From assembly GCA_029935135.1 (NCBI GenBank), contig JAOZKX010000065.1, forward strand, positions 1 through 8,549: DNA of 8,549 nucleotides, given 5' to 3'. This document shows, piece by piece, positions 7,274-8,549 of the stretch. How positions within the stretch are numbered: the stretch's first letter is position 1; every line of letters begins with the position of its first letter. The translations under genes were made by a program, and so were the position numbers. The notes beneath the pieces are model-generated. The model ran no database searches and had not been told where the DNA came from. It saw nothing but the letters and a program-made list of their open reading frames with translations. The DNA is from Desulfocapsa sp. (GTDB taxonomy: Bacteria > Desulfobacterota > Desulfobulbia > Desulfobulbales > Desulfocapsaceae).

Positions 7274-8549
7274 ATGAAGATCCATAAAATCCTGTCCTCC
7301 AGAAGCCCGGCAATAGTCGCTGAGATATGCAACAAAACATGCCTGGCGCTTGTCGCCTTTCTTTTTGTCCTGGTAAGTAGTTCCTCTTTACTGGCATTTG
7401 ACCAGGGAACTGTTTCAGAAGATGGTGGTCTTTCCTTCAATGCGAAAAGGACGGGTGGCTATGATGAAATGGTTAAAGGCAGGGTCATTCGTGTCCTGAT
7501 GCCATACAGTAAGACCTTCTTCTTTATTGATGGAGCAAGGCAAAAGGGACTGAGTTATGAGAATGTCCAAAATTTTGAAAAATATATCAATACACGCCAC
7601 AAAACGAAACATTTGAAAATTCATGTGGTTGTTATCCCCACAGCGCGGGAGAAGCTGTTGTCACATCTCACGGAAGGTCTGGGTGACATCGCTGTGGGGA
7701 ATTTGACTATCACAGAGGAGAGGCTGCAGGCAGTAGATTTTTCTGAACCTTTTTTCACGGGAGTCGATGAGATTGTTGTTTCCGGGAAGAAAGGGGCAAA
7801 ACTGGAAAACCTCTTTGCTCTGAGTGGGAAAGAGATATATGTGCGTAAATCCAGCAGTTATTACGAGCATCTACTGGCACTGAACAGAACCCTTGCTTCC
7901 ATTGGAAAAAAAGAGGTACAGCTTACTCCAGCTGATGAAAACCTGGAAGATGAGGATCTTCTGGAAATGCTCGATGCTGGGATTGTTCCCATGCTGGTTG
8001 TGGATAAGCATAAGGCACAGTTCTGGGCGAAAATATTTAAAAATATAACACTCCATTCCGATGTGAAAGTGTACTCAGGAGGTCGCATTGCCTGGGCAAT
8101 ACGCAAAGACAGTCCCAAGTTGCAAGAAGTGATTAACGGCTTTGTGAAGAAAAATAAAAAAGGAACACTGCATGGTAATATGGCTTTCACCAAGTATCTG
8201 GAAAATAGTAAATATGTGACAAATTCCAGTCAGACAAAGGATAGAGAGCAGTTTGCAAAAATGATTGGATTTTTTAAAAAATACGGCAAAAAATATGATT
8301 TTCCTTATCTCTTGCTTGCTGCTCTCGGGTATCAGGAGTCAGGGCTGGATCAGAAGAGGAAAAGTCATGTTGGTGCCGTGGGTGTTATGCAGATCCTTCC
8401 CTCCACAGCCAAAGATAAGAATGTTGGTATTCCGAATATCAATGAATTGGAGGCCAACATTCATGCCGGCACAAAGTATCTTCGTTTTGTTGTTGATCGT
8501 TATTTTGCTGATGACTCAATTGATAAAATCAATAGAGGGCTATTTGCCT
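7274..8549 (+). CDS. MltF-like exported protein: solute-binding-like domain plus lytic transglycosylase domain (3' end outside window)
   Basis: The frame is open from this ATG to the window end (425 codons), so the gene is partial. Residues 24-40 are a hydrophobic export signal with likely cleavage after SSLLA (A40). There is no lipobox, unlike a lipoprotein. About 67-300 resemble a family 3 solute-binding domain as in MltF (GRVIRVLMPY, GDIAVGNLTIT, VDFSEPFF). From about 330 comes a Slt-type transglycosylase domain with catalytic E355 in GYQESGLDQ and the motif GAVGVMQILPSTA. Such enzymes cleave peptidoglycan glycan strands in the periplasm; the N-terminal domain is thought to be regulatory. 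E. coli MltF is 518 residues, so perhaps about 100 are missing here. An alternative start is the in-frame GTG at 7262, which has AAGGA at 7249-7253 with 8-base spacing, a better ribosome site than the one before the ATG. It would add four residues. The gene lies after a terminator and should have its own promoter, which I cannot see clearly. Confidence 0.88.
   Translation, partial: MKIHKILSSRSPAIVAEICNKTCLALVAFLFVLVSSSSLLAFDQGTVSEDGGLSFNAKRTGGYDEMVKGRVIRVLMPYSKTFFFIDGARQKGLSYENVQNFEKYINTRHKTKHLKIHVVVIPTAREKLLSHLTEGLGDIAVGNLTITEERLQAVDFSEPFFTGVDEIVVSGKKGAKLENLFALSGKEIYVRKSSSYYEHLLALNRTLASIGKKEVQLTPADENLEDEDLLEMLDAGIVPMLVVDKHKAQFWAKIFKNITLHSDVKVYSGGRIAWAIRKDSPKLQEVINGFVKKNKKGTLHGNMAFTKYLENSKYVTNSSQTKDREQFAKMIGFFKKYGKKYDFPYLLLAALGYQESGLDQKRKSHVGAVGVMQILPSTAKDKNVGIPNINELEANIHAGTKYLRFVVDRYFADDSIDKINRGLFA

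Noticed and set aside
7174..7870. Minus-strand open frames in 7174-7870
   Set aside because: One overlaps the terminator stem and all overlap the MltF-like gene; no domain is recognisable.
7861..8193. 110-codon minus-strand open frame
   Set aside because: Overlaps the MltF-like coding region in its conserved solute-binding-like domain; Ser/Phe-rich shadow.

Overview
The window looks like a chromosomal segment of a Gram-negative, delta-proteobacterial (Desulfobacterota-type, perhaps Desulfobulbales) bacterium. This is inferred from the style of the proteins: a GspA/GspB pair next to gspF, a long multi-PAS hybrid kinase with cysteine-rich PAS inserts, and a small CxC/CxxC protein of a kind I associate with that group. 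Base composition is moderate and even across the window. I see no insertion sequence, integrase, tRNA, rRNA or CRISPR array.

Left part (1-3240): a type II secretion block. gspF, the inner-membrane platform protein, runs leftward and is complete, ending at position 10. Across a 201-bp gap two genes run rightward. The first is an ExeA/GspA-type AAA+ ATPase with one membrane segment. The second, 6 bp further on, is a GspB-type protein with one membrane segment and a periplasmic C-terminal domain. In systems that use GspA/GspB, the pair helps the secretin cross and assemble in the peptidoglycan and outer membrane, while GspF belongs to the inner-membrane motor platform. This GspA has no peptidoglycan-binding domain. 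The linker of GspB is encoded by an imperfect heptanucleotide tandem repeat followed by a run of eight C.

Middle (3365-6589): one 1074-residue membrane hybrid histidine kinase. Its order is membrane segment, periplasmic Cache-like sensor, membrane segment, HAMP, two PAS domains each with its own cysteine cluster, coiled coil, HisKA, HATPase and a C-terminal receiver.

Right part (6590-8549): a 147-residue protein of unknown function with a zinc-ribbon-like cysteine pattern and a strong ribosome binding site, closed by a clear intrinsic terminator. After it comes the 5' part of an exported MltF-like protein (solute-binding-like domain plus lytic transglycosylase domain), cut by the window end. 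The kinase and the small protein may be co-transcribed, since no terminator is visible between them. The transglycosylase gene lies after the terminator and should have its own promoter.

Functionally the window joins envelope secretion, peptidoglycan remodelling and membrane signalling. A direct link between these parts is only a hypothesis. I found no clear evidence of an entirely new multi-gene system. The most unusual items are the repeat tract inside gspB and the paired cysteine-rich PAS domains.
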